From positions 23,453-87,452 of the forward strand of contig JAJDAP010000029.1 of the NCBI GenBank assembly GCA_029261795.1: a DNA stretch of 64,000 nucleotides. The letters run 5' to 3'. The position numbers were made by a program, and so were the translations under genes. Every line of letters starts with the position of its first letter. Position 1 is the stretch's first letter. This document shows, in pieces, positions 52,368 through 61,221 of the stretch. The stretch is from Deltaproteobacteria bacterium. Its GTDB lineage: Bacteria; Myxococcota_A; UBA9160; UBA6930. The notes below the pieces were generated by a model. The model searched no databases. It saw nothing but the letters and a program-made list of their open reading frames with translations, and had not been told where the DNA came from.

Positions 52368-53021
52368 ATGAGCGAGCGACGCAGTGCCGACACGCTCGAC
52401 AAGATCCTCGAAGTCGCCGAAGCGGCCTTCGCCCGCGAAGGCTACGACGGTGCGCACCTCCAGCACATCGCCGGCCTGGTAGGCGTCCAGAAGACGGCGC
52501 TCTACTACTACTTCCCGAGCAAGGCGGCCCTCTACGAGGCGGTTCTCCAACGAATCCTGCTAGCGCTCGACGAGACCATCCGGAGCGCGATCGAAGCGCA
52601 TGGCAGCCCGGCCGATCGCCTCTACCGGCTCAGTGATTCCATCAACGACCTGCTCGCCCAACGACGCAACTACGCGCAGATCCTGATCCGGATCTTCGTC
52701 GACCGACCGGAAGTGAACCAAGGCGAGATCCAACCCCTGGTCGAAACCGTCGTCGGGCGCTTGTTGCGCTTCTTCAAGGAAGGCATGGATGCCGGCGCTT
52801 TCCAACGCAGCTCGGCTCGCCACCTGTTCCAGTCGGCCATGGGAGCACTCGTGTTCCACTACGCCACCGGCGGGCTGGGCAGCGCCGTACTCGGTGTCGA
52901 GGACATCTATTCGAGCCAGGCGGTTTCCTGGCGTCGCCAAGAGATCCGTCGCACCCTGCTCCGCGGAATCCTCTCGGACCTCGACGCGGATCCCGGCGGC
53001 CACGATCCCGGAACGGGCTAG
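52368..53021 (+). CDS. TetR-family transcriptional regulator
   Basis: The 217-residue protein has the TetR helix-turn-helix (DKILEVAEAAFAREGYDGAH, LQHIAGLVGVQKTALYYYFP, SKAALYEAVLQRIL) and a helical ligand-binding domain. The ligand is unknown. It starts nine bases after lgt and probably shares its transcript. Its stop overlaps the convergent hypothetical gene by four bases. No obvious operator was located; targets may include the MFS transporter nearby, which is inference. Confidence 0.9.
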   Translation: MSERRSADTLDKILEVAEAAFAREGYDGAHLQHIAGLVGVQKTALYYYFPSKAALYEAVLQRILLALDETIRSAIEAHGSPADRLYRLSDSINDLLAQRRNYAQILIRIFVDRPEVNQGEIQPLVETVVGRLLRFFKEGMDAGAFQRSSARHLFQSAMGALVFHYATGGLGSAVLGVEDIYSSQAVSWRRQEIRRTLLRGILSDLDADPGGHDPGTG

Positions 53022-53926
53022 CCCAGCGCGCTACGGATCCGTTCCGAGAGTTCGGCCGCCTCGGGCAGCCCCGCCTCCCCCTCGACGAGTTGGCCCACAC
53101 GACCGAGTGCAGAAACCGCCAGGGCAGCCAGGCCCGGATCGATGGTTCCTGCCGCGAGCCACCGGCCCAGCCGCTCGACGCAGTCCGCATAGCGTCCGTC
53201 CAGGTAGGCGGACATTCCCTCGGCGTACCACCTGAGCGAATTGGCGGACCCGACTGTGATATCGGCAAGTGCGCCGAGCGCCTGGTCGAAGAAGCCGCTG
53301 GAGAGGTACGACTCCGCGGCTCGAAGCCGCGCCGCCTCGACGGAACCGTAGAGATCGCTGAGCAGGCCCGCCTCGGAAGCACCCGTCAACTCGGCGACCT
53401 CGACGCCGTGTTCGACCAGGAAGCGCGCCAGCGAACCCTCATCGCCGTGCTCGTGAAGGAGCGACTGAAGCTGCCCAGAGATCCAGTCGAGCAGTACCTC
53501 GGTCTCCACCAACGAATCCTCGATGCGTAGGCGAGTCTGGTCGAGAATCTTCTCGAACTCGGCCAGCAGCTCCCGAGCCTCGGCGCGGTCGGTGTGCCTC
53601 AGCCTCTCGAGCTTCGGACCGTAGGCCGAGAGCTGATAGAAGCCCTCGCGAAACTTCATGGCTTCGTGAAATAGCGAGCCGACGGCGAGATCGAACAGCG
53701 CCCCGGAACCGATCTTGTCCTCGGGAACCGGAACCGCGCGGTACAGGTTGTGGCAGCGTTCCTTCAACCGATACAGAACCGAGCCCTCGCCTTCACCGAC
53801 CAGGCTCTGGACTTCGGCGAAGCCGAGCTCGCCGGATCGGTAGGCGGCCGCGACGGCACGCAGCCGGTGATGGGCTTCGAGAAAATCGCGAATCAGATCG
53901 ACGACACTGCTGTCGGGCGTCGGCAT
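53018..53926 (-). CDS. Helical hypothetical protein, TPR-like C-terminus
   Basis: The 302-residue soluble protein is almost all alpha-helix. The N-terminal part includes FREGFYQLSAYGPKLERLRH and TRLRIEDSLVETEVLLDWIS. The C-terminal 100 residues look like TPR repeats (RAAESYLSSGFFDQALGAL, YAEGMSAYLDGRYADCVERL). No catalytic motif is seen. It is convergent with the TetR gene and divergent from the MFS gene, so it may be transcribed alone. The function is unknown. Confidence 0.65.
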   Translation of the reverse strand: MPTPDSSVVDLIRDFLEAHHRLRAVAAAYRSGELGFAEVQSLVGEGEGSVLYRLKERCHNLYRAVPVPEDKIGSGALFDLAVGSLFHEAMKFREGFYQLSAYGPKLERLRHTDRAEARELLAEFEKILDQTRLRIEDSLVETEVLLDWISGQLQSLLHEHGDEGSLARFLVEHGVEVAELTGASEAGLLSDLYGSVEAARLRAAESYLSSGFFDQALGALADITVGSANSLRWYAEGMSAYLDGRYADCVERLGRWLAAGTIDPGLAALAVSALGRVGQLVEGEAGLPEAAELSERIRSALG

Positions 53927-53982
53927 GGGCGGCAGGATAGCGGGCTCCGGTTACCTTCCGGAGCGGCCTTCGCGAATTAGGA

Positions 53983-55242
53983 GTGGCGCAGCCGTTGAGT
54001 TCCGACGAGTCGCAGACGGCGCAACCGGCAGACCCGGCAGCCGGAAAGGACCAGAAGCAGGGTCGCGCCACCCTGCTGGTCGTCTTCGCGACGATCCTGA
54101 TCGATTTCATCGGCTTCAGCGTGCTGATCCCCGTGCTGCCGCTCTTCGCGGAACGGCTCGGCGCCACCTCCTTCCAGGTCGGCATGATCCTGTCGCTCTA
54201 CGCGCTGGCCCAGTTGCTGTTCCTGCCGATGTGGGGCTGGACCTCGGACCGTTTGGGACGGCGGCCGGTCCTGCTCGTCTCCCTGCTCGGGACCTCTGGC
54301 TCCTTCGTGCTGCTCACCTTCGCCGAATCGATCGAGTGGATCTACGCAGCGCGCATCGCGGCCGGTTTTTTTGCCGCCAGCATCGGCACTGCCCAGGCCG
54401 TGGTCACCGACGTGACCGAGCCCTCTGAAAGGGCGAGTGGCATGGGCGTGATCGGGGCGGCCTTCGGCGCGGGCATGATCGTGGGCCCGGCCCTGGGTGG
54501 CGGCCTGGCAAGTTTTCACGAGCACGCGCCTTTCTATGGTGTCGCGGTGTTGGCCGCGGCGAGCTTCGTACTCGCCTGGTTCGCGTTGCCAGAGACACGA
54601 CCGGCGGATCTGGACCCGCGTTGGCGCGATCTCGGCCGGAGCCTGATCCCGACGCCGATCTTGTTGTTCACGCAGGTCCACGATCGACGCATCGCGATCT
54701 ATCTGGGTCTCTTCTTCATCTTGTTCACTTCGTTTGCGGTTCTCGAAGCGATGGCGACCTGGTTCATGGCGCGACGTTTCGAGAAGGACGAAGTAGACGC
54801 GGCCATCTTCTTCGCCTGGGTCGGACTCTTCCTGGTCCTGACCCAGGGCATCTTGCTGCGGCGGCTCGTCGATCGCATCGACGAATCGAAGCTCGTCATC
54901 GCAGGCTTGTCCCTGCTGGCCATCGGCATCGCGGGAATCGCTGTCGTACCGAACTATGAAACGTTCTTCCTGCTCGGCGCCGTTGTCGCGATCGGTCAGG
55001 GCCTCGCGTTCCCGCCCTTCACGAGCCTCTACACGAAAGTCTGCCGGTCGGAAGAAGCTGGCGAGTTGCTAGGCCACAGCAACTCCATGGCCACCGCCGG
55101 TCGGGTGGTCGCCGGAGCTGGCGGCGGTTGGCTGATGGGCCAATCGTTGGGCGCACCATTCCTGGCCTCCGGAGCGCTGATGGTCTTCGGCCTGGCCATC
55201 TTCCTGGCCTTCCGAAGCTACCTGCTACGCGGTATCGACTGA
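53983..55242 (+). CDS. MFS transporter, TetA/DHA1-like
   Basis: The 419-residue protein has twelve predicted membrane helices and the MFS motif A between helices 2 and 3 (GWTSDRLGRRPVLLVSLLG). The first helix is LLVVFATILIDFIGFSVLIP, with the helix-4 to -5 region FFAASIGTAQAVVTDVTE and GAAFGAGMIVGPALGG (motif C). It resembles drug/H+ antiporters of the TetA group. The start is a GTG right after an AGGA sequence, and a TTG 12 bases later is possible. The stop codon lies at the edge of the inverted repeat that follows. Confidence 0.9.
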   Translation: MAQPLSSDESQTAQPADPAAGKDQKQGRATLLVVFATILIDFIGFSVLIPVLPLFAERLGATSFQVGMILSLYALAQLLFLPMWGWTSDRLGRRPVLLVSLLGTSGSFVLLTFAESIEWIYAARIAAGFFAASIGTAQAVVTDVTEPSERASGMGVIGAAFGAGMIVGPALGGGLASFHEHAPFYGVAVLAAASFVLAWFALPETRPADLDPRWRDLGRSLIPTPILLFTQVHDRRIAIYLGLFFILFTSFAVLEAMATWFMARRFEKDEVDAAIFFAWVGLFLVLTQGILLRRLVDRIDESKLVIAGLSLLAIGIAGIAVVPNYETFFLLGAVVAIGQGLAFPPFTSLYTKVCRSEEAGELLGHSNSMATAGRVVAGAGGGWLMGQSLGAPFLASGALMVFGLAIFLAFRSYLLRGID

Positions 55243-55619
55243 GCGGGGACGGACTCCTCACGTTTCAAGATTGCAAGTTCGGCGAACTGGCAATCTTGTA
55301 ACGTGAGGAGTCCGGCCCCGCTCTTCTGCCGGAAGCGCGAGGTTTCGGCGGAGAGTTCGAAGGAGGCGGCCTGGCTCGAATGGATGGCCTTGGCGCGCTC
55401 GAACAGCGGCAGTTCGTCTTCCACATTGTTCGGGTCTGCGACACAGCAGTCGACCGGGCAGACCGCCGCGCACTGCTCGCTGTCGTGGAAGCCGACGCAC
55501 TCGGTGCAGAGCTGCGGATCGATGATGAAGATCTCCTCACCTTCACTGATCGCGTCGTTGGGGCATTCGGGCTCACAGACGCCGCAGTTGATGCACTCCT
55601 CGGTGATCATCGTGGCCAC
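55218..55619 (-). CDS. 2[4Fe-4S] ferredoxin, YfhL-like, with a repeat-extended C-terminus
   Basis: The first ~85 residues match YfhL-type ferredoxins: EECINCGVCEPECPNDAI for the first cluster and CTECVGFHDSEQCAAVCPVD for the second, with the extra residues between Cys typical of this subgroup. It would carry electrons in the cytoplasm. The family is usually 85-105 residues; here 133, because the 3' end runs through the 83-bp inverted repeat (residues after SGAGLLTLQDC) into the end of the MFS gene. The natural C-terminus was probably near FRQKSGAG. It is divergent from ETF-QO with ~210 bases between. Confidence 0.9.
   Translation of the reverse strand: MATMITEECINCGVCEPECPNDAISEGEEIFIIDPQLCTECVGFHDSEQCAAVCPVDCCVADPNNVEDELPLFERAKAIHSSQAASFELSAETSRFRQKSGAGLLTLQDCQFAELAILKREESVPAQSIPRSR
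55241..55323. repeat. 83-bp near-perfect inverted repeat (REP-like element, copy 1)
   Basis: Two 41-base arms around a single central base pair at 38 of 41 positions, with arm ends GAGCGGGGACGGACTCCTC. The three mismatches are spread out. It lies at the junction of the MFS and ferredoxin genes and overlaps both ends. The 18-base core recurs at 57504-57521. The form resembles REP-type palindromic elements. It may also act as a bidirectional transcription barrier. Confidence 0.75.
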
Positions 55620-55830
55620 GGCCGGGCTCCTTCAGGAAGGGTCCAATCACGGTCGGTCGGCGCGCGCGATGGACTCAGCCGGCGCAACATAGAGGACCCC
55701 CAGAACCGGGTCAACGTCCCGGGATTGCAAGGGATTTCCCGTCCCCCCGAGCGCGGATGGCGAGACGAAAACCGGTTGACCGGAGTGCCGCCTCGCCTAA
55801 AGTCGGTCCCTCGGAACCAGGAGATTTCCC

Positions 55831-57498
55831 ATGAACGCCCCCATCGAACGCGAGGAAATGGAAGTCGACGTCCTCTACGTCGGCGCCGGCCCCGCCACGC
55901 TCGCTTCCGCCTACCACCTGATGCAGACCTGCGAGGAGCAGGGGCTCGAGCCGCCGGCAGTCCTCGTGATCGAGAAGGGCGCGGAAGTCGGCGATCACAT
56001 GCTCTCGGGCGCGGTGGTGAATACCCGGGCGATCCGCGAACTGATCCCGGATTTCGAGGACCAGGGATTTCCCACCGAGTACGTCTGCGACAACGACGTG
56101 ACCTATCTGTTCATGGGCGACAAGCACATCAAGCTTCCGATGAATCCGCCCTTCTTCAAGAAGCGTGGTTACCACGTCGCCTCGTTGAACCGGATTGCCA
56201 AGTGGCTCGCCGAGAAGTGCGAGGCCAAGGGCATCGACATCTATTCCGGCTTCGCCGGCGACGAGATCCTGACCGAAGACGGCAAGGTCGTTGGCGTACG
56301 CCTCGGCGACATGGGCGTCGATGCGGACGGCAAGCCGAAGGGCACCTACCAGGCCGGTATGGACATCAAGGCGAAGGTCACTGTGTTAGGCGAGGGTGTC
56401 CGCGGCAGTCTCACCAAACAACTCATCGCGCAGTTCGGCCTCGCGGGAAAAAACCCGGAAGTCTTCGAAACGGGCATCAAGGAGATCTGGCGCATCAAGC
56501 CGGAGAAGCACAAGCCCGGTCGCGTCATCCACGGGATGATCCCCGGTAACCTGCCCAAGTACTTCGGCGGCATGTGGCTCTACGACATGCAGGACAACCT
56601 CGTGTCCTACGGCATGGTGTGCGCCCTCGATGCCGAGGACCCCTTCCACGATCCGCACCTCGAAGCCCAGAAGTTCAAGACCCACCCCTTCATGCGCGAT
56701 CTGCTCGATGGCGCCGAGCTCGTCCGCTACGGCGCCAAGACGATTCCGATCGGCGGTATGGACTCGATGCCCAAGCTCTACATGGATGGCGCCATGATCG
56801 TGGGCGATGCGGCTGGCTTCTGTAACGCCGAACGACTCTCGGGCATCCACATGGCGATGAAGTCGGGCATGATGGCGGCCGAGGCGATCGTCGACGCGGT
56901 GAAGGCCGACGACTTCTCGACGGTCACCTTGGGTGGCTATGCCGAGCGCTACCGCAAGAGCTGGTGTTGGGACGAGCATCGCCAGGCGCGCAACTTCCAT
57001 GGCGCCTTCGATCAAGGTCTCCCCTTCTTCATGATGAACGAGCCCGTTCGCCTGTTCCTCTCCGGCGGTCGCGGCCTGATCGACAACCTGGAGTTCCATC
57101 CGGGCCACGAGAAGATGAAGAAGCTCTCGGAGCTTCCGCCGGAGAAGCGGACGAAGCCGGCCTTCGAGTTCGATGGCATACTGACCTTCACCAAGGAGCA
57201 CCTGGTCGGGTTCTCGGGTACGGCCCACGAGGCCGACCAGCCCTCGCATCTGGTCGTTGCGGATCGCGAACTCTGCGCAACACAGTGTGCCGAGGAATAC
57301 GGGAACCCGTGCGAGAGTTTCTGCCCCGCCGCCGTCTACGAAATGGTGGACGACACCGACAGGCCCGGGAAGAAGAAGCTCTTCATCCACCACGAAAACT
57401 GCGTGCACTGCAAGACCTGCGACATCGCGGACCCGTACCAGGTGATCACCTGGACCACGCCCGAAGGTGGAGAAGGACCGGACTACACGCAGATGTAG
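55831..57498 (+). CDS. Electron transfer flavoprotein-ubiquinone oxidoreductase
   Basis: The 555-residue protein has the FAD Rossmann motif VDVLYVGAGPATLASAYHLM, the ubiquinone-binding middle, GDAAGFCNAERLSGIHMAMK, and a C-terminal 4Fe-4S domain (CATQCAEEYGNPCESFCPA with the final CVHCKTCDIADPYQ). It passes electrons from reduced ETF to the quinone pool at the inner membrane. The acyl-CoA dehydrogenases at 24828-27082 are likely users of the pathway. Start ATG is behind AGGAG at seven bases. The ETF subunit genes are not in this window. Confidence 0.95.
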   Translation: MNAPIEREEMEVDVLYVGAGPATLASAYHLMQTCEEQGLEPPAVLVIEKGAEVGDHMLSGAVVNTRAIRELIPDFEDQGFPTEYVCDNDVTYLFMGDKHIKLPMNPPFFKKRGYHVASLNRIAKWLAEKCEAKGIDIYSGFAGDEILTEDGKVVGVRLGDMGVDADGKPKGTYQAGMDIKAKVTVLGEGVRGSLTKQLIAQFGLAGKNPEVFETGIKEIWRIKPEKHKPGRVIHGMIPGNLPKYFGGMWLYDMQDNLVSYGMVCALDAEDPFHDPHLEAQKFKTHPFMRDLLDGAELVRYGAKTIPIGGMDSMPKLYMDGAMIVGDAAGFCNAERLSGIHMAMKSGMMAAEAIVDAVKADDFSTVTLGGYAERYRKSWCWDEHRQARNFHGAFDQGLPFFMMNEPVRLFLSGGRGLIDNLEFHPGHEKMKKLSELPPEKRTKPAFEFDGILTFTKEHLVGFSGTAHEADQPSHLVVADRELCATQCAEEYGNPCESFCPAAVYEMVDDTDRPGKKKLFIHHENCVHCKTCDIADPYQVITWTTPEGGEGPDYTQM

Positions 57499-57529
57499 CT
57501 TCTAGCGGGGACGGACTCCTCGCTAGAAG
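57499..57529. repeat. REP-like palindrome, copy 2
   Basis: CTTCTAGCG and CGCTAGAAG are perfect 9-bp arms around GGGACGGACTCCT. AGCGGGGACGGACTCCTC here is identical to the arm of the larger inverted repeat at 55241, apart from the flank. It lies one base after the ETF-QO stop and supplies the stop codon of the convergent IMPase-like gene. Confidence 0.7.
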
Positions 57530-58332
57530 GCGCGAGACAGTGCGGACTGGAGTGCTTCCAGGTCGCTTGGATCTGCCGCCAACGCCAGGCCCCGGGCCGG
57601 GGTTGCCAGGTCGTCCGGGAAGGGGTCTCCCGATTCGGTGGTGATCAGGGCGCCCGCTTCGCTGGCGATCAGCAGGCCGACGCGGCCGCGGATGCTGATG
57701 GTGTCCTTCGCGAGGCGGAGTCCGCCGCAGAAACCCCCCAGTAGCGGGGCCACCGAAATCGCACCGCCGCAGCCGAAGGCGACTTCGTAACCGACGGCCT
57801 CCAGTGCAGCGCAGACCGGCTTCGGCATTTCGTGGTGGACGAGAACCCGGCGCCCACGGTTCTCTGCTCGCCACGGCTTGGGGTTGGCGCGCGGGCGAGC
57901 GCGGCGTACGGGGCCGCCCCGAACGGCATCGAGAAAGATTCCCTCGCGCGGGAGCGCCACCAGCGCGGCCTCGTAACGGCCGTGGACGGCCAGGCCGACC
58001 ATCGTCGCGTAGGGCCCGCGTCCCTCGAGGTAGGAATGCAGCGTACCGTCGATCGGATCGATCACGACGCGCGATTCACTCTCGACGGGGAAGAGATCGG
58101 CGGTCGGCGTGTCTTCCTCGGCGGAAAGTGCCACGTCGGGGAAATACTCCAGCAGGGGCACGAGCAGCGCTTCCTGGGAAGCAGTGTCCGCGATGGTCAG
58201 TGCCGCCTTCACCGGGCTTTCGGCGCCCTTGGGCTCGTTGGTGACCTGGCCTTCGAGCGCGCGCGCGATGGCCGCCGCCTGGCGGATCGCCGGCGAGAGG
58301 ACTTCCACGAACTGCTGCGGCCGGTCGGCCAT
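57523..58332 (-). CDS. Inositol-monophosphatase-family protein with a changed metal site
   Basis: The 269-residue protein has the family motifs LSAEEDTPTADLFP (first metal-binding acids) and VVIDPIDGTLHSYLEGRGPY (DPIDGT). The C-terminal metal motif, normally WDxAA...EAG, reads IRGRVGLLIASEAGA, so the third Asp ligand is missing. Substrates in the family are inositol monophosphate, 3'-phosphoadenosine phosphates or sugar bisphosphates. Loss of the Asp suggests altered or lost activity. The stop codon falls within the REP-like palindrome. ATG 58332 is chosen for a sensible N-terminus; the longer frame from 58377 is possible. Confidence 0.8.
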   Translation of the reverse strand: MADRPQQFVEVLSPAIRQAAAIARALEGQVTNEPKGAESPVKAALTIADTASQEALLVPLLEYFPDVALSAEEDTPTADLFPVESESRVVIDPIDGTLHSYLEGRGPYATMVGLAVHGRYEAALVALPREGIFLDAVRGGPVRRARPRANPKPWRAENRGRRVLVHHEMPKPVCAALEAVGYEVAFGCGGAISVAPLLGGFCGGLRLAKDTISIRGRVGLLIASEAGALITTESGDPFPDDLATPARGLALAADPSDLEALQSALSRAF

Positions 58333-58462
58333 GATCGCGCGCTCCGTGCGTAGCCACCTCCGGCCAGCGCGCCGCATCCTAACGGTCGCGGGCAGAAGCA
58401 GCTAGCGTGCTCGAGCGCTGGCGCAGCGGAATGGCGCTGACGCGACCTCTCGTGCACGAGGT

Positions 58463-59128
58463 CTACTGAGCGAGCTTCTCCGCGTGCTTCACGATACGCG
58501 CCTCGGCAGCGAGGATCACGCCCTCGGCGATGTTGGTGGCGTGGTCGGCCACGCGCTCGAGGTTCTTGGCGACCATGATGAAATCCACCTCCTGGGAGGC
58601 GTACTCGGGGTGCGTCCGGATTTCCTCGATCGCGGCGCGAATCACGAGATCCTCGTCCTCGTCGACCTGATCGTCATCGTCCAACACCTCGGCGGCCTTG
58701 TTGGGGTCGCGCTCTGCGAAACAATCGAGAGACCGACGCAGGATGCGTTGGGCTTCGTCGGCGAGCGTCCGCAGCCGCGGCGGCGTGGGAACCTCCGGGT
58801 TGTCGGCCAGGCTGATCGCACTCTTGGCGACGTTCCGCGCGAGGTCTCCGACACGCTCCAGATCGATGGCGATCATCTTCGATGCGATGACCTCCCGAAG
58901 ATCGTCCGCCACCGGCGCCTGGGTGGCCAGGAGTCGCAGCACGAGTTCGTCGATCTCGACATCGAGCCGATCGATCTCCAGATCGTCGGGCTTGACTTGC
59001 TCGGCGAGCACGGCGTTTCGCGTCCAGAGCGACTCGAGCGCTGTTTCGAGGATCGCCTCGCAAAGGCTCGCCATCCGCAGCAGCTTCTGGCGGAGTTCGG
59101 TCAGGTGGGACTCGACGAGACGTGACAC
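58463..59128 (-). CDS. phoU: Phosphate-signalling regulator PhoU
   Basis: The 221-residue protein is two repeated three-helix PhoU units. The metal-binding motifs are DLERVGDLARNVAKSAISL and NLERVADHATNIAEGVILAA (E/DxxxD). It represses the Pho regulon when phosphate is plentiful by linking the Pst transporter to the PhoR kinase. It is the last gene of the pst operon, two bases after the pstB stop. phoR and phoB are not in the window. Confidence 0.95.
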   Translation of the reverse strand: MSRLVESHLTELRQKLLRMASLCEAILETALESLWTRNAVLAEQVKPDDLEIDRLDVEIDELVLRLLATQAPVADDLREVIASKMIAIDLERVGDLARNVAKSAISLADNPEVPTPPRLRTLADEAQRILRRSLDCFAERDPNKAAEVLDDDDQVDEDEDLVIRAAIEEIRTHPEYASQEVDFIMVAKNLERVADHATNIAEGVILAAEARIVKHAEKLAQ

Positions 59129-59130
59129 GG

Positions 59131-59895
59131 CTACCCGAACCGGCCCGTGATGTAGTCACGAGTCCGGTCGTCGACGGGGTCGGTGAAGATCTTGGCGGTC
59201 TCGCCCTCTTCGACAACGATCCCCAGGTGGAAGAATGCGGTTCGTTCGCTCACCCGTGCCGCTTGTTGCATCGAGTGCGTGACGATCACGATCGTGTAGT
59301 TCTCGGTGAGCTCACCCATCAGCTCCTCGATCTTGGCCGTCGCGATCGGATCGAGTGCGGAGCAGGGCTCATCCATCAGGATCACTTCGGGGCTGACCGC
59401 GATGGCGCGAGCGATACACAGGCGCTGCTGCTGGCCGCCCGAGAGTCCGGTTCCGGGATCGTCCAGGCGATCCTTCACCTCGTCGATCAATCCGGCTCGC
59501 TCGAGACTGTTCATCACGATCTCATCCAGGTCCGTTGCGTTCGACGCGAGCCCGTGGATGCGAGGACCGTAGGCGACGTTCTCGTAGATCGTCTTCGGGA
59601 ACGGATTCGGCTTCTGGAAGACCATTCCAACGCGTGCGCGCAACTGCACGGCATCGATGCCCTCGCGATAGATGTCATCGCCATCGAGGGTGATCTTGCC
59701 TTCGACCCGGCAGATGTCGATGACGTCGTTCATCCGGTTCACGCATCGCAAGAACGTCGACTTGCCGCAGCCGGAGGGCCCGATCAGCGCCGTGACCTGA
59801 TTCTTCTGGACATCGAGGTTCACATCGAAGAGCGCCTGCTTGTCGCCGTAGTAGACGTTCAGGTCACGGGCCGTGATCTTGGTCAAGTACTGCAT
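59131..59895 (-). CDS. pstB: Phosphate ABC transporter ATP-binding protein PstB
   Basis: The 254-residue ATPase starts [20 protein letters not shown]. It has Walker [20 protein letters not shown], signature [17 protein letters not shown] and Walker [21 protein letters not shown], with the switch His in [11 protein letters not shown]. It powers phosphate import by PstSCA. The ATG at 59895 has a GAGGA sequence immediately upstream; the frame continues ten codons further to a GTG. It sits between pstA and phoU. Confidence 0.97.
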   Translation of the reverse strand: MQYLTKITARDLNVYYGDKQALFDVNLDVQKNQVTALIGPSGCGKSTFLRCVNRMNDVIDICRVEGKITLDGDDIYREGIDAVQLRARVGMVFQKPNPFPKTIYENVAYGPRIHGLASNATDLDEIVMNSLERAGLIDEVKDRLDDPGTGLSGGQQQRLCIARAIAVSPEVILMDEPCSALDPIATAKIEELMGELTENYTIVIVTHSMQQAARVSERTAFFHLGIVVEEGETAKIFTDPVDDRTRDYITGRFG

Positions 59896-59931
59896 TCCTC
59901 GTGTTCTCTCTCGGTCGACTCGCACGCGCGG

Positions 59932-61221
59932 CTACCAGCGGTGCTCGAACCGATTGCGGAGCAGGACCGCAGTCAGGTTCATCAGCACGAGGAAAGTTAG
60001 CAAGACGAGGATCGCGGCCGACGTCTTGTAGACCCAGGCCCGCTCGGGACTGTCCGCCCAGAGGTAGACCTGGACCGGTAGCACTGTCGCCGAATCCAAC
60101 GGCCCCGTCGGAATGTCGACGATGAAGGCGACCATTCCGATCATCAGGAGCGGCGCGGTCTCACCGAGCGCACGCGCCATTCCGATGATCGTTCCTGTCA
60201 GGATCCCGGGCATCGCGAGTGGCAACACGTGATGCATCACGACCTGGAGCGGCGAAGCTCCGATGCCGAGTGCGGCCTCTCGGATCGATGGCGGAACGGC
60301 CATGATCGCCGAGCGTCCAGCGATGATGACCGTCGGAAGCGTCATCAACGCCAGCACCACGCCACCGACCACAGGTGCGGACCGCGGCATACCGAACGTG
60401 TTCAGGAAGACCGCCAGCCCCAGCAGCCCGAAGACGATCGATGGCACTGCGGCGAGGTTGTTGATGTTGACCTCGATGAGATCGGTCCAGCGGTTCTTCG
60501 GCGCGAACTCTTCGAGGTAAACGGCTGCGGAGACGCCCAACGGGAAGGAGAGCGCGAGCGTCACGAGCAGGGTCCAGAAGGTTCCGGCCACGGCGCCCCA
60601 GACGCCGGCAAGTTCCGGTTCGCGGCTGTCGCCGCTCTGGAAGAAGTGGGTCCAGAACACCCGATCCACCTTCCCCGCCTCTACCCAGTGATCGACCCAG
60701 GCGATCTCCTGGTCGTCTAGTCTGCGGTCCGCTTCGGGAAGACTCCGATCGATCTCGCCCTTGAGCAGCAGATCCACATCGTCGTCGAGCGCGACCGTGA
60801 GTTCGAGCCGACGGCCGACCAGGCTCGGATCGGCGAGCACACGCTCGCGTAGATCGAATGCGGCTCCAACGCTGACCAGACCCTGCAGGGCTCGACGTTC
60901 ACGGCGGCCGGTGACCTCGGGAAACTCGGCACGGATGGCGTTCTTCGCGATGCGACCGTAGTTGGCCGCGCCGAGCGCTTTTGGATCTGCCGTCCCGTCC
61001 GGGTCGATGAGTTTCGAATCGAGATCGAACTCGAGGGTCACCACGTGTTGGAACAGTGCCGGGATGCCCTGGAGTACGGTGGTGCCCAACAAGAAGAGCA
61101 ACGCCAGCATGCCGACACCGATGGCGGCGACCCCGTAGAGCCGGAAGCGGCGCTCGGCAGCGTGCCGGCGGCGCAGATGCTGCTGCGTTGCCTCGACTGA
61201 GTGAACGTCGACGTCAGTCAT
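59932..61221 (-). CDS. pstA: Phosphate ABC transporter permease PstA
   Basis: The 429-residue membrane protein has the permease domain in its C-terminal ~280 residues (AGTFWTLLVTLALSFPLGVS, IREAALGIGASPLQVVMHHV, LPLAMPGILTGTIIGMARAL). Before it are one N-terminal helix (VAAIGVGMLALLFLLGTTV) and a ~150-residue hydrophilic domain that should face the periplasm. E. coli PstA has ~296 residues, so this is an extended form. The start overlaps the pstC stop by eight bases. Confidence 0.95.
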   Translation of the reverse strand: MTDVDVHSVEATQQHLRRRHAAERRFRLYGVAAIGVGMLALLFLLGTTVLQGIPALFQHVVTLEFDLDSKLIDPDGTADPKALGAANYGRIAKNAIRAEFPEVTGRRERRALQGLVSVGAAFDLRERVLADPSLVGRRLELTVALDDDVDLLLKGEIDRSLPEADRRLDDQEIAWVDHWVEAGKVDRVFWTHFFQSGDSREPELAGVWGAVAGTFWTLLVTLALSFPLGVSAAVYLEEFAPKNRWTDLIEVNINNLAAVPSIVFGLLGLAVFLNTFGMPRSAPVVGGVVLALMTLPTVIIAGRSAIMAVPPSIREAALGIGASPLQVVMHHVLPLAMPGILTGTIIGMARALGETAPLLMIGMVAFIVDIPTGPLDSATVLPVQVYLWADSPERAWVYKTSAAILVLLTFLVLMNLTAVLLRNRFEHRW

